Shown in pieces: positions 47,991 to 57,686 of a DNA stretch of 64,000 nucleotides (positions are counted from its first letter, which is position 1; every line of letters begins with the position of its first letter). The position numbers and the translations under genes were made by a program. The DNA is from Collinsella sp. (GTDB taxonomy: Bacteria > Actinomycetota > Coriobacteriia > Coriobacteriales > Coriobacteriaceae), in contig JARIBW010000006.1 of the NCBI GenBank assembly GCA_029264355.1, forward strand, positions 20,218 through 84,217. Reading direction: 5' to 3'. The notes beneath the pieces were generated by a model. The model saw nothing but the letters and a program-made list of their open reading frames with translations. It did not search any database and was not told the origin of the DNA.

Positions 47991-48704
47991 TTACTCCCGC
48001 TCGTCGACCACGATGATGCGGTGACAATACGGGCACTCGGCGTAATAGCTCGCATGGCGCAGCGCGTCCATGGACGCCGGCTGGAGGGCGGTGCGGCAGA
48101 CCGTTGGGACATTGCCCTGGATGCGCTCGACGCACAGGCCCTTGAAACGCTTGGAGGAGCGTTCGTAGAGCTTCTGGACGTCTTCGGGCAGGCGCCCGAG
48201 CAGATGGCCGCGGCGAAGGGAGAGCTCGTCGATCTCGGCCTGGATGGCAGAGGCCTGATCGCGGGCGGAGCGCGTGTCCTCGACGATGGCGGCCTCGAAG
48301 CGCTTGATATAGTCGACGAGCTTACCCTCGCGCTCCTGCGCAGCCGCCAGTTCGTCTCTGGCCGCGGGACGGTCGAACTCGATGCGCTCGAGGCGCTTGG
48401 CGAGGTTGGAGAGCTCCTCCTCCAGGTCGCGCATCGCTCGATAATCGCTCGGATCGATCGGACGCGCCTGGGCGGCCGCGACGGCCTCGTGGCAGGCGCG
48501 CTCACCCTCATCGAGGTCATCAACGGCGATCTGGGCGTCCTTGCGGACGGCGAGCAGGCGCGTGGCCTCGGCGCGCAGCTTGGAAAGGGCCGAGCGCTTC
48601 TTGGCGAGCTCGTCGATGATGGGCAGCGATCCGAGTCGCTTGCCCAGGCTTGCGAGCTCGAGGTCGGTCTCCTGCAGCTTGATCAAATCGGAACCAAGGC
48701 TCAT
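47991..48704 (-). CDS. coiled-coil protein with (degenerate) C4 zinc-ribbon tail, DUF164-like
   Basis: Long coiled coil then VPTVCRTALQPASM...CPYCHRIIVVDE; adjacent to the Nif3-like gene. Confidence 0.83.
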   Translation of the reverse strand: MSLGSDLIKLQETDLELASLGKRLGSLPIIDELAKKRSALSKLRAEATRLLAVRKDAQIAVDDLDEGERACHEAVAAAQARPIDPSDYRAMRDLEEELSNLAKRLERIEFDRPAARDELAAAQEREGKLVDYIKRFEAAIVEDTRSARDQASAIQAEIDELSLRRGHLLGRLPEDVQKLYERSSKRFKGLCVERIQGNVPTVCRTALQPASMDALRHASYYAECPYCHRIIVVDERE

Positions 48705-49507
48705 GCAAAATCTCCTTGCGTCGGCACCCACCATTGCGTGGGCAGCGAATTGACATGTACGTGTTCGGCCGGGACGCCGGTTGAGACGCAGGCATCGGCC
48801 AGAATCGAGCAGAACGGCTGCTCGGAACGATCGTGGCCCAAGGCCACGATCGCCATTCCCCTGAGGGCGAGGTCCTGGGCGCGATGATAACCCACCTCTC
48901 CCGTCACCACGACATCGGAGCCCGCATCGATGGCGAGCTCACCGAAATCACCGAGGCTTCCACCGAGAAAGGACGGTCGGCTGATCGTCGTCTCCGGATC
49001 ACCCCAAACGACCGGCGTGGTCTCGAACGCGCACCGCAGGCGGTCGGCGAACTCGCGAAGCGTCATGGCGTCACATGAGCACAGGCTTCCCAACCCCGTT
49101 GCATGCGGGTCGTCCGGATGTTCGAGGGAAGAGTGCGCGCCCATGCCGAGCAACCCGGGAAGCACGGCCCTCGCCTCGAGGGAACGGTCGAGGTTGGTGT
49201 GAAGCGAAATGACGCTCACCCCGAGACGGGCCGCCTCGTATACGACGGCGGAGCTCGAGGGGCGTTCGGCGGAGGCGGGGCAGAAGCGATCGGGGGGCGC
49301 GATGTAGACCGGATGATGCGTCAGCAGCACGTTGCAGCCCGTTGAGCACGCGGCGCGAAGTGAATCCAAGGTCGCATCCAAAGCGCACGACACGCCGCGC
49401 ACGTCGGCGTCTGGGTCGCCGACGGAGAGCCCGACATGGTCCCACGCCTCGGCGTCGTGGCGCGGGAAGCGGGCGAACAATGCGGATTCAAGATCACGGA
49501 CGAGCAT
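48701..49507 (-). CDS. Nif3-like dinuclear metal centre hexameric protein
   Basis: AEAWDHVGLSVGDPDADVRGVSCALDAT; LLTHHPVYI; SLHTNLD; DVVVTGEVGYHRAQDLALRGMAIVALGHDRSEQPF. Confidence 0.92.
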   Translation of the reverse strand: MLVRDLESALFARFPRHDAEAWDHVGLSVGDPDADVRGVSCALDATLDSLRAACSTGCNVLLTHHPVYIAPPDRFCPASAERPSSSAVVYEAARLGVSVISLHTNLDRSLEARAVLPGLLGMGAHSSLEHPDDPHATGLGSLCSCDAMTLREFADRLRCAFETTPVVWGDPETTISRPSFLGGSLGDFGELAIDAGSDVVVTGEVGYHRAQDLALRGMAIVALGHDRSEQPFCSILADACVSTGVPAEHVHVNSLPTQWWVPTQGDFA

Positions 49508-50666
49508 CGGGCACCACCTCGGAAAATGCCTCGACGAACCGATCGAGGGCCGTGGGATCGACACGGTCGTCGAAGGAGATGCGCAGGGACCCGAGCGCAT
49601 CCTCGCGCGGAATCCCCATGGCTCGCAGGACATGGCTGGCATCCATGCTGCCGCTCGAACAGGCGCTCGCCGCGGAAACGGCGAACCCAAGGCCGTCGAG
49701 TTTCAAGATGAGCTCCTCCGAGTCGACCCCCTCGACGTAGATGCTCACGATGCCGGGCAGGCGATCGACCTCGGACCACTCCCCCACCGTGGCATGAACC
49801 CCGGGCTTCTCGCAGAGCCGAGCATACAGGCCGTCGGCCAGCGTCTTGAGTTCGAGGGCGTGCCCGCCCACATGCGGCATGAGCGCGTCGGCGGCCGCGG
49901 CAAGACCTATGATGGCGCGCAGGTCCTGGGTGCCGGGCCTGAGACCGCGTTCCTGCCCACCGCCGAGACTGCGCGGACGAATCGGCGTCCTCCCCTTGAG
50001 ATACAGCGCCCCGATACCGACGGGTCCTCCGACCTTGTGTCCGGCGACCGAAAGGGCATCGACACCGAGATCGGCGACATCGAAGGGCACATGCAGCCAA
50101 CCCTGAACGGCGTCGGCGTGGTAAACCGCACCGTGCGCGTGCGCCACATCGGAAAGCTCGCGCACGGGCTGGATGACACCGGTCTCGTTGTTCGCGAACA
50201 TGATCGACACGAGCGCGACATCGTGGCCCATGAGCGCATCGAGCTCGATGGGATCGACGCATCCGCGCCGATTGGGCCTGATCGTATCGACCCTAAATCC
50301 AAGAGCCCTGAGCTGCGGGAGATTGTCGAGGATCGAATCGTGCTCGATCGCGGAAACGATGACGCGGTCACGACGGCGATCCGCCGCGCGCGCGGCCTCG
50401 GCAAGGCCCAAGAGCGCCAAGACGTTCGCCTCGGTGCCCCCGCCGCAAAACAGCACCTCGGAGGGTCGCACGCGCGAACCGAAGCTGCGGGCGAGGACCC
50501 TGCGGCAGGACTCGAGCACCTGAGCCGCTTTTCGGCCGAGGGAATGCAGGGAGTTTGGATTGGCGCCGGCGATCTGCGACGCGTCGTAGTCGAGTTGGGC
50601 CCGGATCGCCTCGGGCCTCATGGGCGTCGAAGCCGCGTAGTCGAGATTGATATACGTATCTGACAT
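49494..50666 (-). CDS. cysteine desulfurase (NifS/IscS family)
   Basis: YINLDYAASTPMRPEA; ADAVQGWLHVPFDVADLGVDALSVAGHKVGGPVGIGALYLK; SAASACSSGSMDASHVLRAMGI. Confidence 0.93.
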   Translation of the reverse strand: MSDTYINLDYAASTPMRPEAIRAQLDYDASQIAGANPNSLHSLGRKAAQVLESCRRVLARSFGSRVRPSEVLFCGGGTEANVLALLGLAEAARAADRRRDRVIVSAIEHDSILDNLPQLRALGFRVDTIRPNRRGCVDPIELDALMGHDVALVSIMFANNETGVIQPVRELSDVAHAHGAVYHADAVQGWLHVPFDVADLGVDALSVAGHKVGGPVGIGALYLKGRTPIRPRSLGGGQERGLRPGTQDLRAIIGLAAAADALMPHVGGHALELKTLADGLYARLCEKPGVHATVGEWSEVDRLPGIVSIYVEGVDSEELILKLDGLGFAVSAASACSSGSMDASHVLRAMGIPREDALGSLRISFDDRVDPTALDRFVEAFSEVVPDARP

Positions 50667-50671
50667 TTCGC

Positions 50672-51352
50672 CTACGCTTCCCTAGAGGCTCGACCACGCG
50701 CGGCGGCCTGGCGGATGTCCTCGATCGCCCGGGCGGGATCGTCGGCTCCAAAGACGGCGGAACCGGCCACGAGGACCGTCGCGCCGTCGGCGCCGAGGAG
50801 CTCGGCGTTGCCGGCGCCCACCCCGCCGTCGATCTCGATGAGCGGATCGACGCCGTGCTCAACGCACATGGCACGTAGGCGACGGAGCTTATCAAGGGTG
50901 CGGGGGATGAACTTCTGCCCGCCGAAGCCGGGGTTCACGCTCATGAGCAGCACCATGTCGAGCTCGTCCAGAATATCTTCGAGCACGTCCACGGAGGTGG
51001 CGGGGTTCAACACCACGCCGGCCTTGCAACCGCGGGATTTGATGTGGGAGACCGTGCGATGCAGGTGCGTGGAGGCCTCGTAGTGGACGGTGATGAGATC
51101 GGCGCCGGCTTCGATGTACCAATCCAGCGTTTCGTCGGGGTTGGAAACCATGAGGTGCACGTCGAGCGGGATGTCCGTCGAGCCCTTGCACGCCTTTACG
51201 ATGGCCGTGCCGTAGCTCAAGTTCGGCACGAAGTGACCGTCCATGACGTCGACGTGGATCAAGTCGGCGTTCGAGATGCGCTCGAGGTCGCGTGCGAGAT
51301 TCGCCATATCGGCCGAGAGGATGGAGGGGGAAATCTGGATTGAAGCTGACAC
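50672..51352 (-). CDS. rpe: ribulose-phosphate 3-epimerase
   Basis: ISPSILSADMANLARDLERISNADLIHVDVMDGHFVPNLSYG; LMSVNPGFGGQKFIP. Confidence 0.96.
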   Translation of the reverse strand: MSASIQISPSILSADMANLARDLERISNADLIHVDVMDGHFVPNLSYGTAIVKACKGSTDIPLDVHLMVSNPDETLDWYIEAGADLITVHYEASTHLHRTVSHIKSRGCKAGVVLNPATSVDVLEDILDELDMVLLMSVNPGFGGQKFIPRTLDKLRRLRAMCVEHGVDPLIEIDGGVGAGNAELLGADGATVLVAGSAVFGADDPARAIEDIRQAAARGRASREA

Positions 51353-51411
51353 GGCGTTCCTTTCAAAGGGATTGATATGCGGTTATGCGGGCAGATGCAG
51401 ATGCGAAACGG

Positions 51412-52428
51412 TTACTCGTCGAGACCGTAGAACTCCTCGCCAGGCATTCGGCTGGTCAGTTGGTCGAGTGCCTCCTCGAGCGTCATGCCGCCGTAGAGAA
51501 GCCGCTCGAGCGCGAAGGTGAGTGGGACGTCCACGCCCTTGGAACGCGCGAGCTCGCTGACGCTCTTCGCAGCCGCCGCGCCCTCGACGACCATCTTCCG
51601 GCGCGCTTGGTATTCCTCAAGCGTCTCACCGTGGGAGAACGCCTCTCCGAAAGAGCGGTTGCGCGAGTGGCGCGAGGTGCACGTCACGATCAAATCGCCC
51701 ATGCCGGCAAGGCCCATGCAGGTCATCGCCTCACCGCCGCAGGCATGGACCAGACGGCTGATCTCCGCCAGGCCGCGGGTCATGATGAGCGCGAGGGCGT
51801 TGTCGCCCATACCCGAACCGGCGGCGATGCCGCAGATGATGGCCATGACGTTCTTCATCGCGCCGCACAGCTCGACGCCGACCAGATCGCTCGAGAGGTA
51901 GATGCGAAAGTTCGGCCCAAGCGTGATCCCCTTGAAGAACTCGCCGATCTCCATGCTCTCACAAGCGATGGTCGAAGCGGAGAGCGCACCGTGGCAGATC
52001 TCCTCGGCGTGATTGGGCCCCGAAAGGGCCGCGATGCGCTCGGGATGACCGATCTCACTGGCGATGACGTCGCTCATGAGCAGCCCGCTTCCGAGTTCGA
52101 TCCCCTTTGCCAGGCAAAGCACCGGCAGGTCATCGGCGATGTAGGGGGCGAGATCGCGTGCGACACCGCGCAAGAACGAGGACGGGACGGCGAAGATGAC
52201 GGCGTCCGCCCCGGCAAGCGCATCCTCATGGGAGCAGGTCGCACTCACATTCTCGGGCAGGGTATAGTCGGAGAGATAGCATCTGTTGGTGTGAAGTTCA
52301 TTGATCTCGCGTGCCGGGGCGGGGTCGTACGACCACATGACGACCGAATGTCCATGAGAGGCCACGAGGCCGGCCATGGCCGTGCCCCACGAACCGGTAC
52401 CGATCAGTGCGATGCGCATGTCACCCAT
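51412..52428 (-). CDS. gpsA: glycerol-3-phosphate dehydrogenase [NAD(P)+]
   Basis: MRIALIGTGSWGTAMAGLVASHGHSVVMWSYD; GVELCGAMKNVMAIICGIAAGSGMGDNALALIMTRGLAEISRL. Confidence 0.96.
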   Translation of the reverse strand: MGDMRIALIGTGSWGTAMAGLVASHGHSVVMWSYDPAPAREINELHTNRCYLSDYTLPENVSATCSHEDALAGADAVIFAVPSSFLRGVARDLAPYIADDLPVLCLAKGIELGSGLLMSDVIASEIGHPERIAALSGPNHAEEICHGALSASTIACESMEIGEFFKGITLGPNFRIYLSSDLVGVELCGAMKNVMAIICGIAAGSGMGDNALALIMTRGLAEISRLVHACGGEAMTCMGLAGMGDLIVTCTSRHSRNRSFGEAFSHGETLEEYQARRKMVVEGAAAAKSVSELARSKGVDVPLTFALERLLYGGMTLEEALDQLTSRMPGEEFYGLDE

Positions 52429-53155
52429 CCATCTCGTCGACGCGTTTGGAAAAAGACAGCTTGGACTCCGTGCCGTTCAGGAGCTTGCTGACATTGGAAC
52501 GATGGGCCCAGACGACCAAAAGGCCGAGCAGGGACAAAATCACCTTGAAGCTCGGGCTATCGCCCGCAAAATACAGCGGGACCGTGATGGGGAGGGCCAA
52601 GACGGTGACGATGGAACCGAGCGACACGAAGCGCGTGAGCGCGACGACCGCGATGAAGATGCCCAGGTGCAGCAAGGCGAAGGGCCATGAGAGCCCGAAC
52701 AGCACGCCCACGCCCGTCGCGATGCCCTTACCGCCTTTGAAATGCAGATAGGGTGAAAAGATGTGACCGCACAGGCACACGAGCCCGCCGATCGCCAGGA
52801 ACGTGTCTCCGATGCCGGCGCCGCCATCGAGGGCGAGCACCTCGGAGGGCTCGATGCGGGCCATGCCCGCAACAACGAGACGGACTGCGCCCACGCCCAG
52901 GACGCCCTTGAAAACGTCGCAGATGAGCGTGGGAATCGCGACCTTGGGGCCTCCGGCGCGAAGTGCGTTGGTGGTGCCGATGTTGCCAGACCCCACCTTC
53001 TGCAGGTCGATCTTGCCGAGCAGTTTCGCGAAGATCTTTCCAAATGGAATGCCGCAAACGAAAAACGTCAAGACATAAGTCGCGATGAGGGGCCACCAGG
53101 ACGCACCCGGCGTTTCCGGACCGGCGAGGGCGAGGAGATCATCCATCCCCGGCAT
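52421..53155 (-). CDS. plsY: glycerol-3-phosphate acyltransferase PlsY
   Basis: KVGSGNIGTTNALRAGGPKVAIPTLICDVFKGVL; LHFKGGKGIATGVGVLFGLS. Confidence 0.95.
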   Translation of the reverse strand: MPGMDDLLALAGPETPGASWWPLIATYVLTFFVCGIPFGKIFAKLLGKIDLQKVGSGNIGTTNALRAGGPKVAIPTLICDVFKGVLGVGAVRLVVAGMARIEPSEVLALDGGAGIGDTFLAIGGLVCLCGHIFSPYLHFKGGKGIATGVGVLFGLSWPFALLHLGIFIAVVALTRFVSLGSIVTVLALPITVPLYFAGDSPSFKVILSLLGLLVVWAHRSNVSKLLNGTESKLSFSKRVDEMDG

Positions 53156-53157
53156 CG

Positions 53158-54495
53158 CTATTCCTTGTCCTTGTCGCTCTTCTTGGCGCGGAAACGCAGG
53201 CGGATCGGAGTGCCCTTGAAATCGAAGGTGGCACGCATGCGGTTCTCGATATAGCGCTTGTAGTTGTCGCTCACCAGGTCGGTGTGGTTGACGAAGAACG
53301 TGAACGCCGGGGGCTTCTCGCCCGTCTGCGTGACGTAATGCATCTTGAGTCGGCGCTTGCCATCGGAGACCGTGTGGCCGAACTCGCGCATATCGGTGAG
53401 GAGCTTGTTGAGCTGCGAAGTTGAGATATGGCTCGCGCGGCGCTCGGCGGCAGAGTCCACCATATCCCAGATCTTGTGGACGCTGCGTCCCGTCATGGCG
53501 GAGATGCGCAGGTACTCGGCCCAGGGCGCCATGGTCAGACGACGATCGACCGTCTCCATGACGGCTTGGCGCTCATAGTCGTCCTTGAGGAGGTCCCACT
53601 TGTTGAGAAGGACCACCAGCGCGCAACCGCGCTCGATGGCGAGATTGGCGACCTTTTGATCCTGCTCGGTCACGCCCGTGGAGGCATCGACGACAAGCAA
53701 TGCGACATCGGCTCGGTCGATGGCCCGCAGACCGCGGACCATGGAGTAGTACTCGATGTTCTCGTAAACGGTGCTCTTCTTGCGAATACCGGCGGTATCG
53801 ACCATGCGATAGCGCTTGCCGTCGCGCTCGACCACCGTATCGATGGCGTCGCGCGTGGTGCCGGCGACGTTGCTCACGATGGAGCGATCGTTGCCGATCA
53901 TCTTGTTGAAAAGGGAGGACTTGCCGGCGTTCGGCCGTCCGATGATGGCGACGCGCAGCGTGTCGGGCTCATCGTCCTCGTCACCCGCGTCCTCGGGCAG
54001 CAGCGAGACGACCTCGTCGAGCAAATCGCCGGTGCCGTGGCCATGCAATGCGGAGACGGCGACGGGTTCGCCGACCCCCAGGGAGTAGAACTCCCACAGG
54101 TTGTCGTTCTCGCGGGCGGGGTTGTCGAGCTTGTTGACGAGCAGGAAGGTCGGCTTCTTGAGCTTACGAACCATGCGCGCGACGCTCTCGTCCTCCTCGG
54201 TGACGCCGATCGAGCCGTCGACCACGAACAGGATGACCGCGGCCTCCTCGGCGGCGGCGAGGGCTTGATCGCGAATGGATGTGGCGAAAACATCGTCGCT
54301 CTTCATGGGTTCGATGCCGCCCGTATCCACGAGCATGAACTCGCGACCGTTCCAGTCGGCGATATGGTAGCTGCGGTCGCGCGTGACGCCGCGGCTCTGG
54401 TGGACGATGGCATCGGAAGTCTGCGCGATGCGATTGACGAGCGTGGACTTGCCCACGTTGGGACGGCCGACGATCGCGACGATAGGACGAGACAT
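53158..54495 (-). CDS. der: ribosome biogenesis GTPase Der (EngA)
   Basis: Two G domains: AIVGRPNVGKSTLVNRI and AIIGRPNAGKSSLFNKM; C-terminal KH-like domain. Confidence 0.97.
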   Translation of the reverse strand: MSRPIVAIVGRPNVGKSTLVNRIAQTSDAIVHQSRGVTRDRSYHIADWNGREFMLVDTGGIEPMKSDDVFATSIRDQALAAAEEAAVILFVVDGSIGVTEEDESVARMVRKLKKPTFLLVNKLDNPARENDNLWEFYSLGVGEPVAVSALHGHGTGDLLDEVVSLLPEDAGDEDDEPDTLRVAIIGRPNAGKSSLFNKMIGNDRSIVSNVAGTTRDAIDTVVERDGKRYRMVDTAGIRKKSTVYENIEYYSMVRGLRAIDRADVALLVVDASTGVTEQDQKVANLAIERGCALVVLLNKWDLLKDDYERQAVMETVDRRLTMAPWAEYLRISAMTGRSVHKIWDMVDSAAERRASHISTSQLNKLLTDMREFGHTVSDGKRRLKMHYVTQTGEKPPAFTFFVNHTDLVSDNYKRYIENRMRATFDFKGTPIRLRFRAKKSDKDKE

Positions 54496-54575
54496 GGGTT
54501 CTCCTTGGATAGTCACAGTTTATGAAATTCTAGCATGCGCCCCACCGCGATGACGCATCCCACGGGGTGGACATA

Positions 54576-54698
54576 ATCTCTTCGGGTGCGGCCCGCCTCA
54601 CTCGCGAAACGCGATGCGAGAACGCACCCGCCCCCAATGGTGCCTCCTCAAGGCTCCAAGCAGCTTGGAAAGCACGGGGCCGCGGAACCGGAGAACGG
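54576..54698 (-). ncRNA. candidate structured intergenic region between DUF512 gene and der (no family assigned)
   Basis: Minus strand stems CGGGTGCG...CGCACCCG (with inner CTCGC/GCGAG), CCAAGC-TG-CTTGG and GCCT-TGAGG-AGGC; no ORF recognised. Confidence 0.3.
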
Positions 54699-56102
54699 CT
54701 ACATCAACGCATCCAACAGGAGATTGGGTGCGGGGGTGGCGTAATGAACGGCCGCGCCGCGCCGCTCGAGTTCGGCGGTCACCGCATCTCGAGTGAGGCC
54801 GTCGAGGGTGAGGCCGTCGTAGTTGAACATCACATCCGGGATCAGCAGCTCGATGTCGGTCAGATCGGAGGGCATCTGGCCGAGCAGGTCGCAGGCGCAG
54901 ATGAGGCCCGTTACGTTCACATTGCCGCCGAAGTACTCGTTTTTGATGGTGAGCACATCGATGTCGCCCGTATCGAACAAGCTGCAAAATGCTCCGAAGG
55001 TGCCTCGCGCCGCCTCGCCGGAGATGATGAGGACCCGACGATTCAAGGCCCCGAGCCGTTCTGAGGCGCGAGCGACGTCGCGGGCCCGGGAGACCCTCAC
55101 TGATTCGACCTCGTCCAGGAAGCTGCGAAGCATGCCGATGCCGTCGTAGAACTGCGGGAAACCGTCATAGGTCTCGGCGGGGGGCACGGGCAGATGCGCG
55201 TCGATGTAAAACTCGTCAGCCAACTGGAACACCGTGCAGCCGCGCTCTTCGCGGGCGCGCCGCTGAAACGGCTCGAGCATCTTGACCACGGCGCGCGACG
55301 CCTCGACGTCATCGGAGTAGGAAGTGGTGAAGCGCTTCTGATGCTTGGTGAAACCGAGCGGAACGATCGCGAGGCTCGTGATGCCGGGATGCGCCTCGAC
55401 GTACTCGAGGGTCGCGAGCAGCTCATCCCCGTCGTTGATTCCGGGGCAGAGCACGATCTGCGCGTGGATCTCGATCCCGGCCTCGAGGAATCGCTCGAGC
55501 ACCTCAAGACCGCGCGCGGCGTTGCGGCCGATGAGTTTGCGCCGACACTCCGGCGTGATGGCGTGAAGCGACACGTTCATGGGCGAGAGCATCTTGTCGA
55601 TGGCGTCTTCGACCTCCGGGTCCTTCATATTCGTAAGCGTGACGAAGTTGCCCTGCAAGAAGCTCAGGCGGTAATCGTCGTCCCGTATGGTGAGCGTGGA
55701 ACGGCTCTCCTTGGGGAGCATGTTCATGAAGCAGAAGATGCAGGCATTCACGCAGGTGCGCATGCCATCGAACACGACGCCGTCGAAATCAACGCCCCAT
55801 TCCTCACCCGGGAAACGCTCGATCACGGCAGAGGCGACCGTATCGTCGCGCGGGTCGAACACCTCGATCTCGGCCTCTTCGCCCTCAGTCTCCCACAGCC
55901 ACACGATCATGTCGGTAAGCGGCTTGCCATTCACCGTGAGAACGCGCATGCCCGGCTCGAGCCCGATGTCGTAGGCGGGGGAGTCTGGGATCACCGATAA
56001 AACGGTGGCACCGTCTAAGGACGGGTCCTTGGACAAGGCATATGGCGCGACGGTGCCCGCATATGAGGGTACCGAGGGCATGTTCGAATCACGTTCGGCC
56101 AT
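54699..56102 (-). CDS. DUF512 PDZ/radical SAM-like Fe-S protein
   Basis: PDZ-like VLSVIPDSPAYDIGLEPGMRVLTVNGKPLTD; CVNACIFCFMNMLPKESRSTLTIRDDDYRLSFLQGNFVTLTN; ispH-DUF512-der order. Confidence 0.9.
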   Translation of the reverse strand: MAERDSNMPSVPSYAGTVAPYALSKDPSLDGATVLSVIPDSPAYDIGLEPGMRVLTVNGKPLTDMIVWLWETEGEEAEIEVFDPRDDTVASAVIERFPGEEWGVDFDGVVFDGMRTCVNACIFCFMNMLPKESRSTLTIRDDDYRLSFLQGNFVTLTNMKDPEVEDAIDKMLSPMNVSLHAITPECRRKLIGRNAARGLEVLERFLEAGIEIHAQIVLCPGINDGDELLATLEYVEAHPGITSLAIVPLGFTKHQKRFTTSYSDDVEASRAVVKMLEPFQRRAREERGCTVFQLADEFYIDAHLPVPPAETYDGFPQFYDGIGMLRSFLDEVESVRVSRARDVARASERLGALNRRVLIISGEAARGTFGAFCSLFDTGDIDVLTIKNEYFGGNVNVTGLICACDLLGQMPSDLTDIELLIPDVMFNYDGLTLDGLTRDAVTAELERRGAAVHYATPAPNLLLDALM

Positions 56103-56953
56103 CAGGACTCCAGGAGGCTCCGCATACGGACAAGGGCGCGGTCGATATGCGAGGCGGGCGTCGAGGCGCCGGCGGTCACGCCGATGCGGGCGACGTCGTC
56201 GAACCAAGCCGGCTCGATCTCGGCGGCATCTTCGATGTGATGGGTTTTGGGACAGGCCGCCGTGCAGATCTCGGCGAGGCGACGGGTGTTTCCCGAATTC
56301 TTGCCGCCGATGACGATCATCGCATCGACACGCCGGGCAAGTTCGGCGGCACTGTCCTGGCGCTCCTGGGTCGCCGAGCAAATGGTGTTGATGACGCGCA
56401 GGTCCATGGTCCGCTTGGAGAGCTCGGCGACGATATCGGCCAGGGCGCGCGGTGTCTGGGTGGTCTGGATCACCACGCCGACCTTTCGCGAAAGGTCGAT
56501 GGCGTCGAGGTCCTCGGGCACGGAGACGACATGGGCGTCATCTCCGGCGTGGCCCATAATGCCCTCCACCTCGGGATGCCCGCTCTCCCCCACCACGATG
56601 AGCTGATAGCCCTCGCGCACGAGTCGCTCGGCGGCGTTGTGGACCTTCTTGACGTATGGGCAAGTCGCATCCAATACTTCGAGGCCGCGAGCGCGGGCGT
56701 CCTCGACCACGCGCGGCACGACACCGTGCGCCCGTATGATGAGCGTGCCGTCCTCGACCTCGGAGACGCTTGAGGCCGTGCCAACGCCGATGCGCTCGAG
56801 ATCGCTGACGACGAGGGGGTTGTGGATGAGTGGCCCGAGCGTGCAGATCGGCTTACGGGCCTCATCGGCGGCCTTCTCGGCCATTCCGAGCGCCCGCTCG
56901 ACGCCGTAGCAGACGCCCGCGTAGCGGGCCACCTCGATCTCGACGTGGGACAT
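56102..56953 (-). CDS. ispH: 4-hydroxy-3-methylbut-2-enyl diphosphate reductase
   Basis: EIEVARYAGVCYGVERALGMAEKA; IRAHGVVPRVVEDARARGLEVLDATCPYVKKVHNAAERL; VGGKNSGNTRRLAEIC. Confidence 0.96.
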   Translation of the reverse strand: MSHVEIEVARYAGVCYGVERALGMAEKAADEARKPICTLGPLIHNPLVVSDLERIGVGTASSVSEVEDGTLIIRAHGVVPRVVEDARARGLEVLDATCPYVKKVHNAAERLVREGYQLIVVGESGHPEVEGIMGHAGDDAHVVSVPEDLDAIDLSRKVGVVIQTTQTPRALADIVAELSKRTMDLRVINTICSATQERQDSAAELARRVDAMIVIGGKNSGNTRRLAEICTAACPKTHHIEDAAEIEPAWFDDVARIGVTAGASTPASHIDRALVRMRSLLES

Positions 56954-57685
56954 CTAGAACCTCCCCGGATGCTCGACGCGCAGGGCGTCGCGAATCTCAT
57001 ACATTCGACGAATGGACTCATCCTCGACCCACTGGGTGCGCTCGCGGCGCTTCAGGTCCGCGGGGGCGTCATCGGGCAGAACGGGGTCGCCCGCGCGCAT
57101 CCAGCATTTCTTGGGACGCATGAGCCTTTTACCGGCGGGCGTGATATCGCGAAAACCGCAGACGGCCATCGGTGATACGGGCGCCTTTCCCATTTGGGCT
57201 ATGAGCGCGAACCCCCCGTGCACCTCGACCGGCTGGTCGTCGGTGCGCACGCGGGTGCCCTCCGGGAAGATCAAGACATCCTCGCCGCGCTGAAGGGCAT
57301 GCTGGGCCGCGCGCAGGGCCGCCATGTCGGCCTCGCCGCGCTCGACCGGAATACCTCCTGCGAGCGCGAAAGCCCAACGGACGATGCCGGTCTTGTTGAA
57401 TTCGGATTTGAAGATGGGGCGTACGCGACGCCCTGCCGCCCATTCGCCCGTGACGATGGGCAAAACCTCGGCCATCGAGGTGTGATTGCAGATGATGACG
57501 ACGCCGCCGCGACCGGCATGCACTTTCCGGGCATCCTCGAGACGCCAGCGCCACATGATCTTTGAAAACACCCAGAGAACGGCCATGACGATGGCGTAAA
57601 TCACACGCTCATGCAGCGGGAATGCGGACATGGGGCAGTTGTAATGAGCGGCCGCGTCACGCGGGGTCGAAACCTGCTCGGCCAT
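56954..57685 (-). CDS. plsC: 1-acyl-sn-glycerol-3-phosphate acyltransferase
   Basis: VVIICNHTSMAEVLPI (NHxxxxE-type box), FPEGTRVRTDDQ. Confidence 0.93.
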   Translation of the reverse strand: MAEQVSTPRDAAAHYNCPMSAFPLHERVIYAIVMAVLWVFSKIMWRWRLEDARKVHAGRGGVVIICNHTSMAEVLPIVTGEWAAGRRVRPIFKSEFNKTGIVRWAFALAGGIPVERGEADMAALRAAQHALQRGEDVLIFPEGTRVRTDDQPVEVHGGFALIAQMGKAPVSPMAVCGFRDITPAGKRLMRPKKCWMRAGDPVLPDDAPADLKRRERTQWVEDESIRRMYEIRDALRVEHPGRF

Positions 57686-57686
57686 G

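Noticed and set aside
54576-54698. Identification of the gap RNA as SRP/4.5S RNA, tmRNA, RNase P RNA or 6S RNA
   Set aside because: I could not find the conserved SRP GGAAGG-type tetraloop region, tmRNA or RNase P core motifs, or a convincing 6S bubble; left as unassigned.
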